A model generated the notes under the pieces. The model searched no databases. It was given only the letters and a program-made list of their open reading frames with translations, and was not told the origin of the DNA. Source: Lasioglossum baleicum (lineage: Eukaryota; Arthropoda; Insecta; Hymenoptera; Halictidae). Taken from it: DNA of 64,000 nucleotides. Positions within the stretch are counted from its first letter, which is position 1, and the number at the start of each line of letters is the position of its first letter. Shown here in pieces: positions 51,201-61,168 of this stretch. Position numbers and translations under genes: made by a program. The stretch lies in NCBI RefSeq assembly GCF_051020765.1, contig NC_134942.1, positions 2,108,001-2,172,000 on the forward strand, in the 5' to 3' direction.

Positions 51201-54200
51201 AAGTGTTTGAATAATTTAGATGAAAATAATTAGCTTCTAAAGGGATTTACTGTTTACAAGATTCATTGTAAATGGACAGATTCATTGAATATTATAAAAT
51301 ATAAGATACAGAGGATGTTTTGAGCATTATTAATACAAGTGTATTATTAAAATATAGTGTAAGGAAGAATATCAATCGATCATTTCGTTGGATTACGTAA
51401 TTACTGAGGGCTAGGATCAGATGATTTTGTAATGGACAGAAGTTTGAACGGTTCGGTTAGAAATTAGACAGCAGATGTACCCAAACTATCAGCTGGCCCT
51501 GTGCAGCCCGGTGTTTCTGATTCACTGTCGTCAATTGCCAACTGTCTTGGGATCGTTTCTCAAATTTCAACGTTCTGTGTGATTCTGATGCAGCCCTCCA
51601 AGTAACTCTTTAAAAATTAAATAGCGTTCTTTTAAACTAATTTTTACAAACGCTTTTTTCAGTAGTATTGCAACAGGTATTTCTAAGCTAACGAACTTGG
51701 CCGTATTTTCTTTGATCTCACAACTTTTAACGGCCATAGGAACTTGGCTCCTGTTTGCGGGATGTTTTTCTTGGGACGAAACCCTACAGCTTCGAGAAAT
51801 GCAAGAACAAACACAGTATTCTTCTGCGCAGTCTAATTAATTATCAATTACGATTGTCGCATGCGCTAGTTTGGAAATGATCAAGTTGTACGGCGAATGG
51901 TTAAATAATTGACAGCTAAGAACCTCGGACGAGTCGGAAGGGATGCTGTGATAATAGTCAACGACAGTAGCGGCAACAGTAATGGGAAGCGCGGGATTAG
52001 AGCAGTATTTGATCAGGCTGGATAGGGTCGTGAATAGAAATAGGCAGCGCGGCTGTTCCCGTTCCCATTCTGCTAAGTGCCAAATTTTACTGCTCTCTAT
52101 TATGCTCTCATAATATTCCTTGTTAACAAGGCAGCAGCGTCGTGCGACGCCCGCAAAAAAAAAACGAGGTGTGCACCGAGTACATTTACAAAACATTTTC
52201 AATATTCCTGTTTGCGCGCGAGTTCCATTTCTGTTATTTAAAATTAATGCGAGTTGACATTTTTGCATGCGTAGAATAATGTTCCGTTAAAAGGGTGCCG
52301 CATTCTCGTTAGCGGAGGCGGATTCTCTTTTTTCTCCTTTTTTTCGAATACTCGTGGATGAGTTTTTACATATAATTCTAGGTTTAACGAACTCGATGAA
52401 ACATGTTGATATAATATTGTTGCAGTTAGAGGGCGAAAATCGTGAAAATCTCCAATTTTTAACGTTTGTTTTTAACATCTTTAAACGTTTGTGGCTGATT
52501 GCAACGTCAACGATTTTGAGAAAATTTTCAGAATATCTACGGAACGTGTTTTCGAAATTTTCCATATAAGCCCTGCAATTCCGACAGTTTGCAATTTTCT
52601 TAAAGAATTTCAAATCGTATGGTCCAATTTTTAAAATGTTATCGTCTTTTTAAGAGTGTCCGAATATTAGTGGGAGTCACTGTATGCATTTCTCATTGTC
52701 GGTAAAATTAGGGGAGGCGGTCTAAACTTTTGGAGCGCTCTGTACATTCGCGTCCTTCTGACTGTCAACTATGGCAGGCGTCGATTGTGTGTATAGAGTA
52801 GCAGGATTCACCTCATCCCTCGGGCTACCGAAATCCCGGCGTGAATGCATTACGCGTCAACGAACTCGGAGTAGCAATATCCTGAGTCGCTGGATGTTAG
52901 AGTATGGGGATTATAATACATTACCAATTCGACGAACGTCTCCGGCCATTTGACCTTGTATCATCCTTTATTTCGCGTGTCGGTCTCGTTCGTTGAATTT
53001 CGAACACTTTATTGCCCCACGGTCCGTAACTAAATGCATTTTTATTAAAATACTGCTGAATAACTGAACAAGACAGTAAGTACATATGTACCATGGGTTA
53101 TGAAATTATTAGAATCACACAGTGTGAAAAATATATCCATTATCAATGTAATAGATAATATTGTCTACATTCTTGTCAGCTGTATACTCTCTATTATTTT
53201 TATACATGAATATTTAACAAAGAAATTCAAAGATATTCAATGTAGGGTTTCATTTAACAATTAATTGTTTCAATGAGAACATGCCAATTTGTACAATTTA
53301 AGAAATTGGTTGGGTGAAATATAAAACGGTAACAGATTTTAAAAATTCAAGAATGTTGCAATGTTGCTTCCAATGTTATTTGTATGTTATTCCTATTCTC
53401 ACAATCAATGCTAGCGATCACTCACTGTGGTATTAATGTTTAAGGAACGCGAGTGAAATAAAAATTGTTCAATCTGACGATTAGAAAGGAAAATGTTCTG
53501 TCGTTCGATCGATTAGACAAGCACATGAGCAACGCCATGCGAGACCACGGTGGCACACTTGTTACAATATTTACAGAGTCGTCGTCTAGATCTACCCCTG
53601 AAACCGACCCCCTGCCTGCCGTTGACAAGTGTCTCCGGCTACCGAATTTCAGCATCCCCTATTCGCTCTTTACCTTTCACTCCCCCACACCGATCCAATC
53701 TACTATGTATGTATTATACAATACATAGAACAACGTATCGAAGCCTATCTTTTACACGCGCGTATGCCAAGATACGCACAAAAAACACCATGTTCTTTTG
53801 ATCTTAATTCTAGTAACTGGGAGAGATTGATTCAATCAATTTCTTACGAATAGTGCAACTTTTGTTCGTCACAAAATAGATTACGAAACACATTCTTTTT
53901 AATCTCAACTCTCCAGTGGTCTAGAGCAATTAATATTCAAGGAGAAAAAAAGATTTGCAAAGCAACTCTCTCGACCTCTGTGCAGCAATCCAAGACATCT
54001 CTTGTAATTGTAACGTATTTGGAAAATAGCCGGAGGATGTTGTTTTCCACGTAAAATAGCCGAACGATAACGTGTTACGACACACACGTCTACGTTCGCG
54101 TACAGTTTCGAGCGTAACTCGTAGCTAAGTGGCCATTCTTCGTTGTGTCTGTTCCTTTTCCCAACTCGTTGATACTTCGCTGTCGTTTTCACACTTTCGC

Positions 54201-57200
54201 CATTTCGCTGTGCAAACATCGTCCATTGTGGACGCGGTGGATGATACTTCTGCCAGACACATTCACCACTGCTAGAAAAGGAACTTGTCCGAAAGGACCT
54301 TTGATATTGAACCACAGAACCTAGCAAAGTAAATTAAACGTCTTACGCAGTATCGTCGGCAAAGTGTTTTAATTAAAATCTCGTTGTTTACCTTGCTGCG
54401 TTCTTAGGGTCCAATCATATTTTCCCTTCTTTGACACCATTAAAAATTTTACCACCACTTTTAATCAATTCCAATTTTCAATTAACCCCTTGACATAAAA
54501 AGATGTGTGTGTGTGTGTGTGTGTTCCGTATACATCGTGTGTTTCTTATATCATTATTAGACAGCGGATCTTTATGCAAAATAACATTTTTTTTGCCTAA
54601 ATTGCAACACACTGGAGTGAAACAGGAATTTATTTTCTTTCTTAATATGTGCCTAATAGGTTGAAAATAATATAATAGTATTTTAAAATTCTTCTAATGT
54701 TTTTACTGTTTTAACACTAAACTTATCACCACCGGGGTCAAAATGACCGGTTCCAGATCTTTCATTTTACACCTATTGAAATAATAACGATTATTTGTTA
54801 AGAAATTATTGTATAGATGTCTTTGATAGAGCACGTACTACAATCGGAGCCGCGCGAAGTCTGAATCAAATTAATCTTGTCATTTTATTCGTGACTATAA
54901 ATTACGTCAATACGTGTAGTTCAGCGCTCCACGCTTTTATTTATAGTCACGAATGCCTAAAAAAATAATTTTCTCCTTTTTAGTGCATTTTAATATAAGC
55001 GTGGTTTTTAAAAAGTTTTTTTCCATATATTTTTTTACTTTATTAAATTACAAGTTACGTCGGCCGACTTCTACCCGTTTTTAATTGCGGCTGCGGGAGA
55101 CTCATAAATTAAAAGCTAACCGGTTATGTAACGGGTTAATTAAATGCAAATATAAATACACGAAAAAATATGTCGAAAATGCGTTGAAAGGGAGCAGTCA
55201 TTTTCAGTTGGAAAATACCGGCGGAATTCCCCGCTGATGTTCTACGAGATGTTACCAAATAACAGAATGCAGTGCGTTGTTTATTTTTCATTATTCGATT
55301 CGAATTTGTTGTCATTCTTATTTAACAAAAAAGTAAGTAAACACGATGGTACGCAGATTTACAATACATAAAAAAAAACGGTATCCATAACGGTTTCGTG
55401 TAATAAAAAGAAAGTGTAAATAAACGCTTCTTCTCGTTCAAATATTAATATCTTCTCGATTCTCACGAGTCTTCGATACAAAATGCTTCCGAAATTATTT
55501 CTTCTTATACAAGAAATCCATTTGCTGTACCCTCATTGCCACCGCACGCTGTGCGCATAAAATGGCTACCGAAACCCATAAGTATGCCACAGTATCCCCT
55601 TCGTCTCGCAGGAAAACTCATCCGGTTAATACGTATCCGACCGATCGTCACAGTTATCGGTGAAATTGCTAGCCACAACATTTCTCGATGAATATGTAAA
55701 TGAGTTTGTTCGATTACCCTGGTCGTTGCGCTCGCATTGCACCGCGAAGTCGCGCAAGCTATTGCACCAGGGCGGCGCGGCGCACCAGCCCGCCTAAAGA
55801 TATGCACCCCTGTCTTCTCGCTATGAAATAATCATATGGTTAGCTAATGGCTGCGCTGGGGTAGTGATTGCTCGGGCTGCTGCGCCCCCCCTCCAGGGTG
55901 GATAATAAATAAATTCAATGTATTTGCTCGAACCCCCCGCAAACATTCAATGATAGATCGGAATCTTACGGCGGGGGAGAACGATGATGCATGGGCCGAC
56001 CCCCTCTATCTTGGCCAGACGTGCGTAAAGATCAGACGCTCGGATCTTTCCCTCCTTCTTCCGAATTGCCGCGTGTCTGCCACCCGCTGCGCTGATGCAC
56101 ACAATTACATCCTGCATATGGTGAATTCCATCGATGAATCGCGATCTGCATGTCTCGCGGCTGGATCGCCGGCATTAAGAGAGTGGACTCGTTTTGCCAG
56201 GATTGCAGCGGGTGCGGGATATGCGCTTTTTCTCATTTCTCAATAATGCATGCGATGGGGTTCTCCAGTAGTCTAAAGTGCTAGATAAAAGATCAATCTA
56301 GGCCGCGATCGTCCTTAAAAGTTCTATTTTTCGGCACCGTAATTATGCATTATTCGGAAGCATACAGCTGCGCATGTAGCTATTCTCATAAAGCGTCTTT
56401 GACTACTGAAAAATCCCATTTTTGTATTATTGAGAAATGAGAACGCGTATGCCGCACCCTTGCAATCCTGGAAAAACGAGTCTACCCCGTTAAGCCATAC
56501 GCGTTATTCTTTTTAACCATTTGAATTTATTATTCCGTCGTTAGAGAGCCATTGAAAAATTCAGCAACGAAACGTCTGGATTAAGGGATCGACTGATTCT
56601 ATTGACTGTACGGATCTTGGGCAGATCGAATCGTAGGCGGATCAACTCTCCCGACCAGAATTATTACATCCAGTAAGGACACGCACGGTCCCCCTTCGGC
56701 TATCATTCATGTTATTATAGGCTGTGAAGTGTATCTACGACTCGAGCAATTCTAATCCAACCGCGCATCCCGTTGCATTTTATTAGCGTATTTACCGAAT
56801 CCCCCGGAATAGTAACGAAAGTATCGGCATTATCGTCTGTTCGTGTTCGCCCATTGTACTCGTTGCCTCCATCATCGAAGTGACAGAGCTTAAGCGTCTT
56901 TGTCGTTATGTGTACGTACGTATCGATGAATTATGCAACGAACCGGGGAATCAGTATTCCTCGCAGCTTCGTGTTTTCGTTAAGCTCGGATACAGCATAT
57001 TACAATAAAAAAAATATTAAATTTTATGTGTTAACCCTTAGCACTCGAATGATGATTAAGAATATTGTTTACATTATTCAATATGACGGTATCTAATCGA
57101 TTACTAAACATTCAGGTATTGTATGAGGTATTACATATCAATTTGATATCCACAAAAATTTCAAAAATACGCAGAACCTCCATGTAGACTCGAGTTCAAC

Positions 57201-60200
57201 ATAGAACTAGCTAGCTCGAAATGTGACGTCGGGAGTCAGACCCGCCGCAAGACTGAAAAGGGTCAACATTTTTCGTTCGAATTCAATATTTCGGTCGGCA
57301 CTAAAAGGATTAAATAGCTCACAGGCGATGCCTGTTTCAATTTTCGTCCCCGTTTGCCTTACCCAGGATCGCGACAGGAAGTCATGCCAGCCTCTTAGCC
57401 GCCTTATTGAGCGTCGCTTTAAACAGACGCACTTTCAATCGCTCGTAATTAATAGGTTGTCCCATGGACCGGGCTCGCAACGTATCAATCGCCGGGGGTT
57501 ACGACACCGGGAATGTCCTATTATCATGTCCGGTAAGGGGTTACGCTCTCGAAAAGTTCCCGCTTGCCTCCCTTTTCTCCCTGACGGAGGAGGCACACGC
57601 ACAGAGAGACCTGGAGATGGAAAACGGGGGAGAGAGAGAGAGAGAGAGAGAGCAAGGCGGCAGGAGTGTGCGTGTCGAGTTCAGTGGCGTTGGATTAGCT
57701 TCCAGCTAGTTATGATTAGAGGAGACAGTTGGCCCTCCACCGAACTACTCCATATTCCAATACTCATCGGCGGTAGCTGAGCGTGGCCCGGCCATGTCAG
57801 TGTTTCGGCGGGAAGGGGCGGCGATAATACGCACTGACAGCCGCGCACCCTCGACAGGCCGGTCGCTTGGGGTAAAAACGAAGGGTGGAAGGGTGGAAGG
57901 GTGGAAGGGCGGAAGGGTGCCGTACGAGAGAAGAAAAACATATACAACAACCCGATAGAATGAGCATCGCATGCGCCGACGCTTGCCTTCCCTCTTCCTC
58001 TCCCTCTCTCTCTTTCTTTTTCTCTGTTCTGTTCTGGCCCTGCGCGCGCGGAGAATTACCCACTGATGTTATAATCCTCTCGTGTTACGCCGTCGCACAT
58101 GCTGTCCTGTAAGCAATACATTGTTGTTTTTTCGCTTGCTCGTTGCACCCCTCTTGTTGCCCGTTTTATGACGCCAGGATCTATCGGTACCCATATGCAC
58201 ACTTTGCTGCCGCGGACCAGACACCCAGTCTATCTGCCGTGCACCGACTGGAACGCGAGTCAAGTCTTTGTTCCCTATCGGGGGACATCGCAAATTGACG
58301 AGCGATTGACGCCGACGTTGCTGAGTCGCGACATTGCCAGTGAATTCGGAATTCGGATCAGACTCGTTTCTACTTCTCGTTTCTCGATGGTCCCTGCATT
58401 TCCCAATGCATGCGATGGGGTTCTCCAGTAGTCAACAGCGCTAGATTAAAGATCAATCTAGGCCGCGATCGCCCTCAAAAGTCCTAGATTCATGAATTCA
58501 ATTTAGTAGCTATTTAGTAGCTGGTTTGAATTATTTCAGCTATTTCTGTTAGTTCTAAAATGAAGATTATCGTTAATTTGAAAAATGTATAAAACAATTT
58601 GAGGCATAAGGATTTCAGGGTTGATTCTTGCGAGGGTTAATAAGCTTAGATTCATGAATTCAAAGACTGGACTTACAGTCTGATACAGCAATGAATTTAA
58701 TCAAAGGAATTAATTGTATATTTTCTACATTTATTAACTTTACTAACATTTCTTTTACAGATATCTAGTAGCAGGTGGCTTAGTCGATCGAGTTTCGCGT
58801 CACAGTCGTGCCCTGGTCGAAACCGATTTCTTCGTGGATCAGGATCACGAATCGCCGCTGCTAATGTCCTCCTACGATCTTCTCTTCCGCATGTGCTGCC
58901 ACCTGAAGAAGTCAACAGATCAGGAAACCAGTAGCGTACTCGAAAACAATAACAACAACAATAATGGCAATAACGTGGAGCAGACGAGCGTCGAGTCGCA
59001 TTTACTTTCGACTCTATCCTCGACTGAAGTTGCAGGTGCAATCGGTGCACTTTACGCCGCTGTTGCACTGGTCCCGCAGAACCAGAAAGGATCCTCACCG
59101 ACCCCTAATCAAACTACGATGACCCAGTCGACGAGGATTTTAGTAGTACGCTGCCTGAGGCTGCTCAAATCGATCGCAGAACTGAATCTTCAACGATTGC
59201 AGGTCAGATACACAAATGAGATTGTTAACCTTTGTAAATAATAGTTGTTCAACGAACTTTTAATTATAAGTCACGTCTCTTCTGTGTCAAATTAATTAAT
59301 ATTTCTGGTTTTCTTGTGAGAGTTTAGTTTGAACAACTAATCTTTTACGCGACATTGTTTAACCGTTTGCGCTCCTTTGTCGTTCAAAAGCAGCCAGCCC
59401 GATTGACAAAAAATTATACTGAAATCAACCACGAATGGTTCCCGTCATTAGATCGCGCACCGTAGAAAGTGCGGAATGAAGACATCATGCGCCCTAGGGG
59501 GCTCGTCTGTCAGGACAGGACAGAAAGCCCTCCCGTGAAGTCTGCAATGATCAAACCACGAATTGAATCGAAACCTCGCGCGCCCCCATTTATAAAAACT
59601 ATGAGGGCTATCCAGTGTCCCGTAGGAGAGCCTGGCTAGTCCCATGGGACTACACCCCAATTATCCTAGCGAACGCAGCAGCCGCCGTTTGCTTCAAAAC
59701 CAACGTTTATTATCTATTCTCTTTGACTTACCGGAACGGCACGCTAACTGGCACGAATCTACTCGTCAGATTCTACAGAAATCTGTCTTCTATTAGGTCC
59801 CTTCAGAAATAATTGCGGTTTTGAACCATCCATCATGAAGCGTAGTACACTCCCCCGGACAAAATAACAGCCCAATCACAATTTTTCTTGGTGTTTGGAG
59901 TCATATGTGCAAGGAAATGCATGAGCCATTTAATGCAAAAGTAGTACAAGTCAATATTTGTCTGATTCGTTTAGCAAAATCAGGGACCCTAACTGTTATA
60001 CATATAATCAGTCAAGAAAAAAAGTCATGGAATAACAAGTATTTCATCGACTAAAATCGTATTGGTTACCATTAAGGATTATAAGTAACCGGAAATTTTT
60101 TTTACGTTTGATTTTCGATGTCTACTTTCAGCTTAAAACATTTCATTTTATTAGTTTCGTAAATAACGAAACGCTGTGAAATTTTCAGTGTGAGATTAAA

Positions 60201-60504
60201 TGTGATTTGTAAAATCGTTGAAGAAACCTGGATGATGCTTTTACCCGAGAAAATGAATTTTTAAACGTTCATTTGAACAGCACTTCTCAAAATCGAAATC
60301 TTCTAATTTCAGAATCTCTTGGGAGCTGAGGGCACCAGCTTGCAATGGCGACTGATAGCTAGTCATGTGATAACCAGATTATCACGAGATCCAATATCGC
60401 ACACACCGGAAATTGGATGTGCGCAGAACACTAGTGGTACTTACATCCTGTCAGAACTGTTCCAGGTTCTGGGGTATTTTGCAGTTAACAACCCGGAAAA
60501 TCAG
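32911..60504 (+). CDS. SCAPER, twelve exons, 3' end beyond window
   Basis: Twelve exons with matching phases give 1580 codons without a stop: 32911-33121, 33303-34687, 35118-35872, 36132-36612, 36685-36867, 36923-37174, 37359-37799, 38491-38600, 38729-38852, 43409-43572, 58761-59202, 60313-60504. Order: EEGRAARNLIAFNVP near residue 10; the conserved SCAPER N-terminal block (ARYWAFLFGNLQRAVDGIY, about 73-135); a long Asn/Ser/Lys-rich linker to about 530; DGWQTVRGR near 570; a charged coiled-coil stretch about 830-1080; a C2H2 finger at 1083-1105; and a helical C-terminal part. SCAPER is a cyclin A-interacting protein described at the endoplasmic reticulum and linked to cilia and translation in vertebrates. 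The ATG at 32911 follows an acceptor at 32897. The human protein is about 1400 residues; the excess here is mostly linker. Only the last part is missing. Confidence 0.94.
33229..33258 (+). repeat. (GT)n microsatellite in SCAPER intron 1
   Basis: About 14 GT units, 45 bp before the exon 2 acceptor. Confidence 0.9.
33303..34687 (+). CDS. SCAPER exon 2
   Basis: Residues 71-532. It opens with the conserved block ELQARYWAFLFGNLQ and CEEDENISECKEV, then SPPLRRTPLAWEVRK, and continues as a low-complexity Asn/Ser/Lys/Thr-rich linker of nearly 400 residues with little sign of fold. The donor is AAG/GTATTT. Confidence 0.93.
34715..34918. mobile_element. TAGACAGCGG-family MITE in SCAPER intron 2
   Basis: The left end TAGACAGCGGATTTTATGC is intact; the right end is decayed (AAAGATCTGTGCTGTATA). 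The inside has CACTTCACTCCAGTTTGTTG, matching the copies at 15480, 54600 (inverse) and 61110. It is 28 bp past the exon 2 donor. Confidence 0.8.
34951..35053. mobile_element. 103-bp TAGACTGCGG inverted-repeat element in SCAPER intron 2
   Basis: The termini TAGACTGCGG and CCGCAGTCTA are perfect inverses. The match extends outward through GTAATTAC on both sides, so 18 bp are palindromic around the element. A right-end relative is at 43285-43311, and a longer relative with the same ends at 21222. Confidence 0.8.
35118..35872 (+). CDS. SCAPER exon 3
   Basis: Residues 533-783 plus two bases. It contains NDGWQTVRGRCRRGSTHNLN, a conserved SCAPER motif, a Lys-rich stretch and an acidic tail (ETDVDTETDETDGEM). 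The acceptor is TTATTAG and the donor AG/GTACAT. Confidence 0.93.
35882..35916 (+). repeat. (TA)n-rich microsatellite in SCAPER intron 3
   Basis: An array of TA and CATA units right after the exon 3 donor, followed by a TGTACAGGGTGG repeat end at about 35920. Confidence 0.75.
36132..36612 (+). CDS. SCAPER exon 4
   Basis: Residues 784-944. It begins YENVLEGMSWAEC and contains RKRSLPETLRRYQAKQACAQ, the start of the charged coiled-coil region. The acceptor is TTCTAG and the donor CAA/GTACAC. Confidence 0.94.
36685..36867 (+). CDS. SCAPER exon 5
   Basis: Residues 945-1005, Glu/Arg/Lys/Ala-rich coiled coil (GIQEERQRRQEEKAAKEAAA). Phase 0 on both sides. Confidence 0.93.
36923..37174 (+). CDS. SCAPER exon 6
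   Basis: Residues 1006-1089. It ends the coiled coil and carries the two finger cysteines, CSLC, at 1083 and 1086. The donor is GTT/GTAAGT. Confidence 0.93.
37256..37335 (+). repeat. Dispersed repeat fragment in SCAPER intron 6
   Basis: It matches 25165-25235 (CTTTATTTTTCATTATT, GGGACTTTTTTACC, TGGCATTTTTCTGATTAA) and ends 23 bp before the exon 7 acceptor. It is a transposon fragment kept inside a 184-bp intron. Confidence 0.6.
37359..37799 (+). CDS. SCAPER exon 7
   Basis: Residues 1090-1236. It starts with the second half of the C2H2 finger (HLKGKMH, His1099 and His1105) and continues with LKRRCRKMKQRML and a helical segment with SVAIAALERCLGEITR. The acceptor is TTAACAG and the donor TCG/GTAAGT. 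Confidence 0.93.
37896..37967 (+). repeat. 7-bp tandem repeat ATAGAGT x about 10
   Basis: Perfect heptamer array in SCAPER intron 7, about 97 bp after the exon 7 donor. Confidence 0.95.
38491..38600 (+). CDS. SCAPER exon 8
   Basis: Residues 1237-1272 plus two bases (CPLDQNAFRGLNGYDVL). The acceptor is TGTTTCAG and the donor AA/GTAAGT. Confidence 0.92.
38729..38852 (+). CDS. SCAPER exon 9
   Basis: Residues 1273-1314 (SIVSVCRVYKLSVGGNDAN to LDLLLQHLE). The acceptor is TGTTTCAG and the donor GAG/GTATGT. A 4.6-kb intron follows. Confidence 0.92.
38853..43408 (+). other. SCAPER intron 9, 4.6 kb
   Basis: No nested gene is supported. A GC-richer part lies at about 40190-40760 with open frames on both strands that look compositional. 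A degenerate triple repeat of ACGTGTTATC.CGCGAC lies at 41058-41175, and the tandem array at 42033-42405 is listed separately. Near 39868 the sequence GTGTGAATCACATAACTGG looks like a transposon end, though no second copy is in the window. A right end of the TAGACTGCGG element is at 43285-43311. Confidence 0.55.
42033..42405 (+). repeat. Degenerate tandem array, unit about 115-125 bp
   Basis: Three units and the start of a fourth begin at about 42033, 42142, 42257 and 42382. Each unit has CAAGT or CGAGC, then CGAGTAACA-like sequence, AATATT, AAAACTCG, CAGC.TTGTCGCA, GATAAGTAAGTTAAAA and GAGTTAAT. The copies differ at many sites, so the array is old. It has no coding frame. Confidence 0.65.
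43409..43572 (+). CDS. SCAPER exon 10
   Basis: Residues 1315-1368 plus two bases (TLTKLDDQLQVQEVS to SLLQTRVQDVA). The acceptor is GTTCACAG and the donor GG/GTGAGT. The 15.2-kb intron follows. Confidence 0.9.
46516..46688 (+). CDS. Candidate orphan terminal exon in SCAPER intron 10
   Basis: An acceptor-like TTGATGTCAG is followed by a frame reading ELIQYSRDSWQTAVFCTDK, then IQGRILQILPHQVAIYNSD and PYPAVVAVLEFL, ending in TGA at 46688. AATAAA follows at 46798, about 110 nt on. That arrangement looks like the last exon of a gene or an alternative 3' end. A second frame is also open and, joined to SCAPER exon 10 (phase 2), would read GTNTVQSRFLANG and stop at 46678. I do not recognise either peptide. 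No upstream exon was found. It may equally be chance. Confidence 0.3.
49282..49472 (+). CDS. Candidate orphan terminal exon in SCAPER intron 10
   Basis: The strong acceptor TTTTCTTTACAG is followed by a frame of 62 codons (AQIKTVKNCNLYFEKSLC, then a Cys/Lys/Arg stretch, LTDLGLMKKLALWEPHW and IIKYLQEKLQVNI) ending in TAA. It reads like protein, with amphipathic helices. Joined to SCAPER exon 10 it hits a stop at once, so it is not a SCAPER alternative end in that phase. A possible AATAAA is at 49658. Function and upstream exons are unknown. Confidence 0.3.
52590..52684 (+). repeat. Repeat end TGGGAGTCACTGTA, copy 2
   Basis: It matches 3337-3427 and ends at the same TGGGAGTCACTGTATGCATT. The 300 bp upstream may be the body of the element. 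Confidence 0.55.
54507..54525 (+). repeat. (GT)n microsatellite
   Basis: About nine GT units. Confidence 0.85.
54558..54712 (-). mobile_element. TAGACAGCGG-family MITE, inverted
   Basis: It begins TAGACAGCGGATCTTTATGC at 54558. The inside is the reverse of other copies (AATTGCAACACACTGGAGTG, CTTTCTTAATATG, CTTCTAATGTTTTTACTG). The far end is missing. Confidence 0.75.
56179..56489. mobile_element. TTAA-flanked MITE, best copy
   Basis: 311 bp with TTAA on both sides (56175-56178 and 56490-56493). The left end GAGAGTGGACTCGTTTTGCC and the right end (inverse CGGGGTAGACTCGTTTTTCC) continue as inverted repeats through CAGGATTGCA and TTCTCATTTCTCAATAAT for about 70 bp. The same family is in the Ubc13 intron (28760). 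No transposase is encoded. The TTAA duplication is a piggyBac-type feature. Confidence 0.85.
57883..57919 (+). repeat. 8-bp tandem repeat GGGTGGAA
   Basis: About four units in a GC-rich stretch. Confidence 0.85.
58405..58488 (+). mobile_element. Fragment of the TTAA-flanked MITE
   Basis: It matches the inner part of the 56179 copy (AATGCATGCGATGGGGTTCT, CCAGTAGTC, GATCAATCTAGGCCGCGATC, AAAAGT). Both ends are missing. Confidence 0.75.
58761..59202 (+). CDS. SCAPER exon 11
   Basis: Residues 1369-1516 (GYLVAGGLVDRVSRHSRAL to LNLQRLQ). A short Asn run (NNNNNNNG) lies in the middle, typical of insect proteins. The acceptor is TTTTACAG and the donor CAG/GTCAGA. Confidence 0.93.
59203..60312 (+). 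other. SCAPER intron 11
   Basis: 1.1 kb. A GC-richer part at about 59440-59700 has TTTATAAAAAC and might be an LTR or promoter fragment, but nothing confirms it. Confidence 0.5.
60313..60504 (+). CDS. SCAPER exon 12
   Basis: Residues 1517-1580 (NLLGAEGTSLQWRLIASHV to GYFAVNNPENQ). The acceptor is AATTTCAG and the donor CAG/GTAAGC. The donor shows that the gene goes on to the right of the window or into a missed exon; no later exon was recognised by 64000. Confidence 0.92.
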
Positions 60505-60832
60505 GTAAGCGCAACCTTTAGATGTCTTCGTTAGAGGATAAACACCGTATGGTGCAAACCCTTGTTCGATCGGCGTGTGTGTTTACTATTATATCCACCC
60601 ACGCAGCGGAGATACGATTCGTGCGAATGCATGGAAAATGCTAATTTAGTGTTTCGATCAAAGTCATCGTAATTTCACGGCGAATTTAATATCGTGTCGT
60701 ATGAAACGCGATAATGCAGTAAAAAGGATGGACCTCGGCCAAATCGTTACTTATTGCATTGCTTTTGAATATTTACGCGAAGATGCTTGATCAAATTTAA
60801 TTTTAGTTGTTGCGTCGTAATAGGGTAATATC

Positions 60833-61168
60833 TAGGCAGCGGATTTTATGCATTTATGACAAAAATGGGAAGGTGTAATTTAAAACAGTGAAAACATTAG
60901 AAGAATTTATAAATACTGTTATATTATTTAATTTTAGTTGTTGCGTCGTATGTAATAGGGTAATGTCTCGACAGCGGATTTTATGCATTTATGACAAAAA
61001 TGGGAAGGTGTGATTTAAAACAGTGAAAACATTAGAAGAATTTTAAAATATTCTGATATTATTTTCCACCTATTAAACGTGATAACGAAGAAAATCAATT
61101 TCTGCCTCACTTCAGTTTGTTGCAGTTCAGGCGTAAAATATTTATTTTGCATAAAAATCCGCTGTCTA
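60833..61168. mobile_element. Tandemly duplicated TAGACAGCGG-family MITE
   Basis: A first copy starting at about 60833 (TAGGCAGCGGATTTTATGC) stops at 60928. The sequence that precedes it (AATTTTAGTTGTTGCGTCGT, ATAGGGTAAT) then repeats at 60930, followed by a full copy ending in GCATAAAAATCCGCTGTCTA at 61168. The duplicated unit is about 131 bp and covers flank plus part of the element. Confidence 0.85.

Larger units (their letters stand above)
43573..58760 (+). other. SCAPER intron 10, 15.2 kb
   Basis: Unusually long for this gene. Besides the two candidate terminal exons at 46.5 and 49.3 kb it holds repeats at 52590, 54558, 56179 and 58405, a (GT)n array at 54507-54525, a GGAGAAA array near 49868-49905, a GGGTGGAA array at 57883-57919, and CpG-rich stretches near 55.7-56.1 and 57.2-58.4 kb. 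Other open frames there are short and without motifs. Confidence 0.6.

Noticed and set aside
53905..54327. 140-codon minus-strand frame with an acceptor-like start
   Set aside because: Reads somewhat protein-like but is unrecognised, with no second splice site or polyadenylation signal; not strong enough to list.
57223..57780. 185-codon plus-strand open frame
   Set aside because: Lies in a GC-rich stretch, includes a GA-array-encoded RERERER run, and has no conserved motif or splice context.
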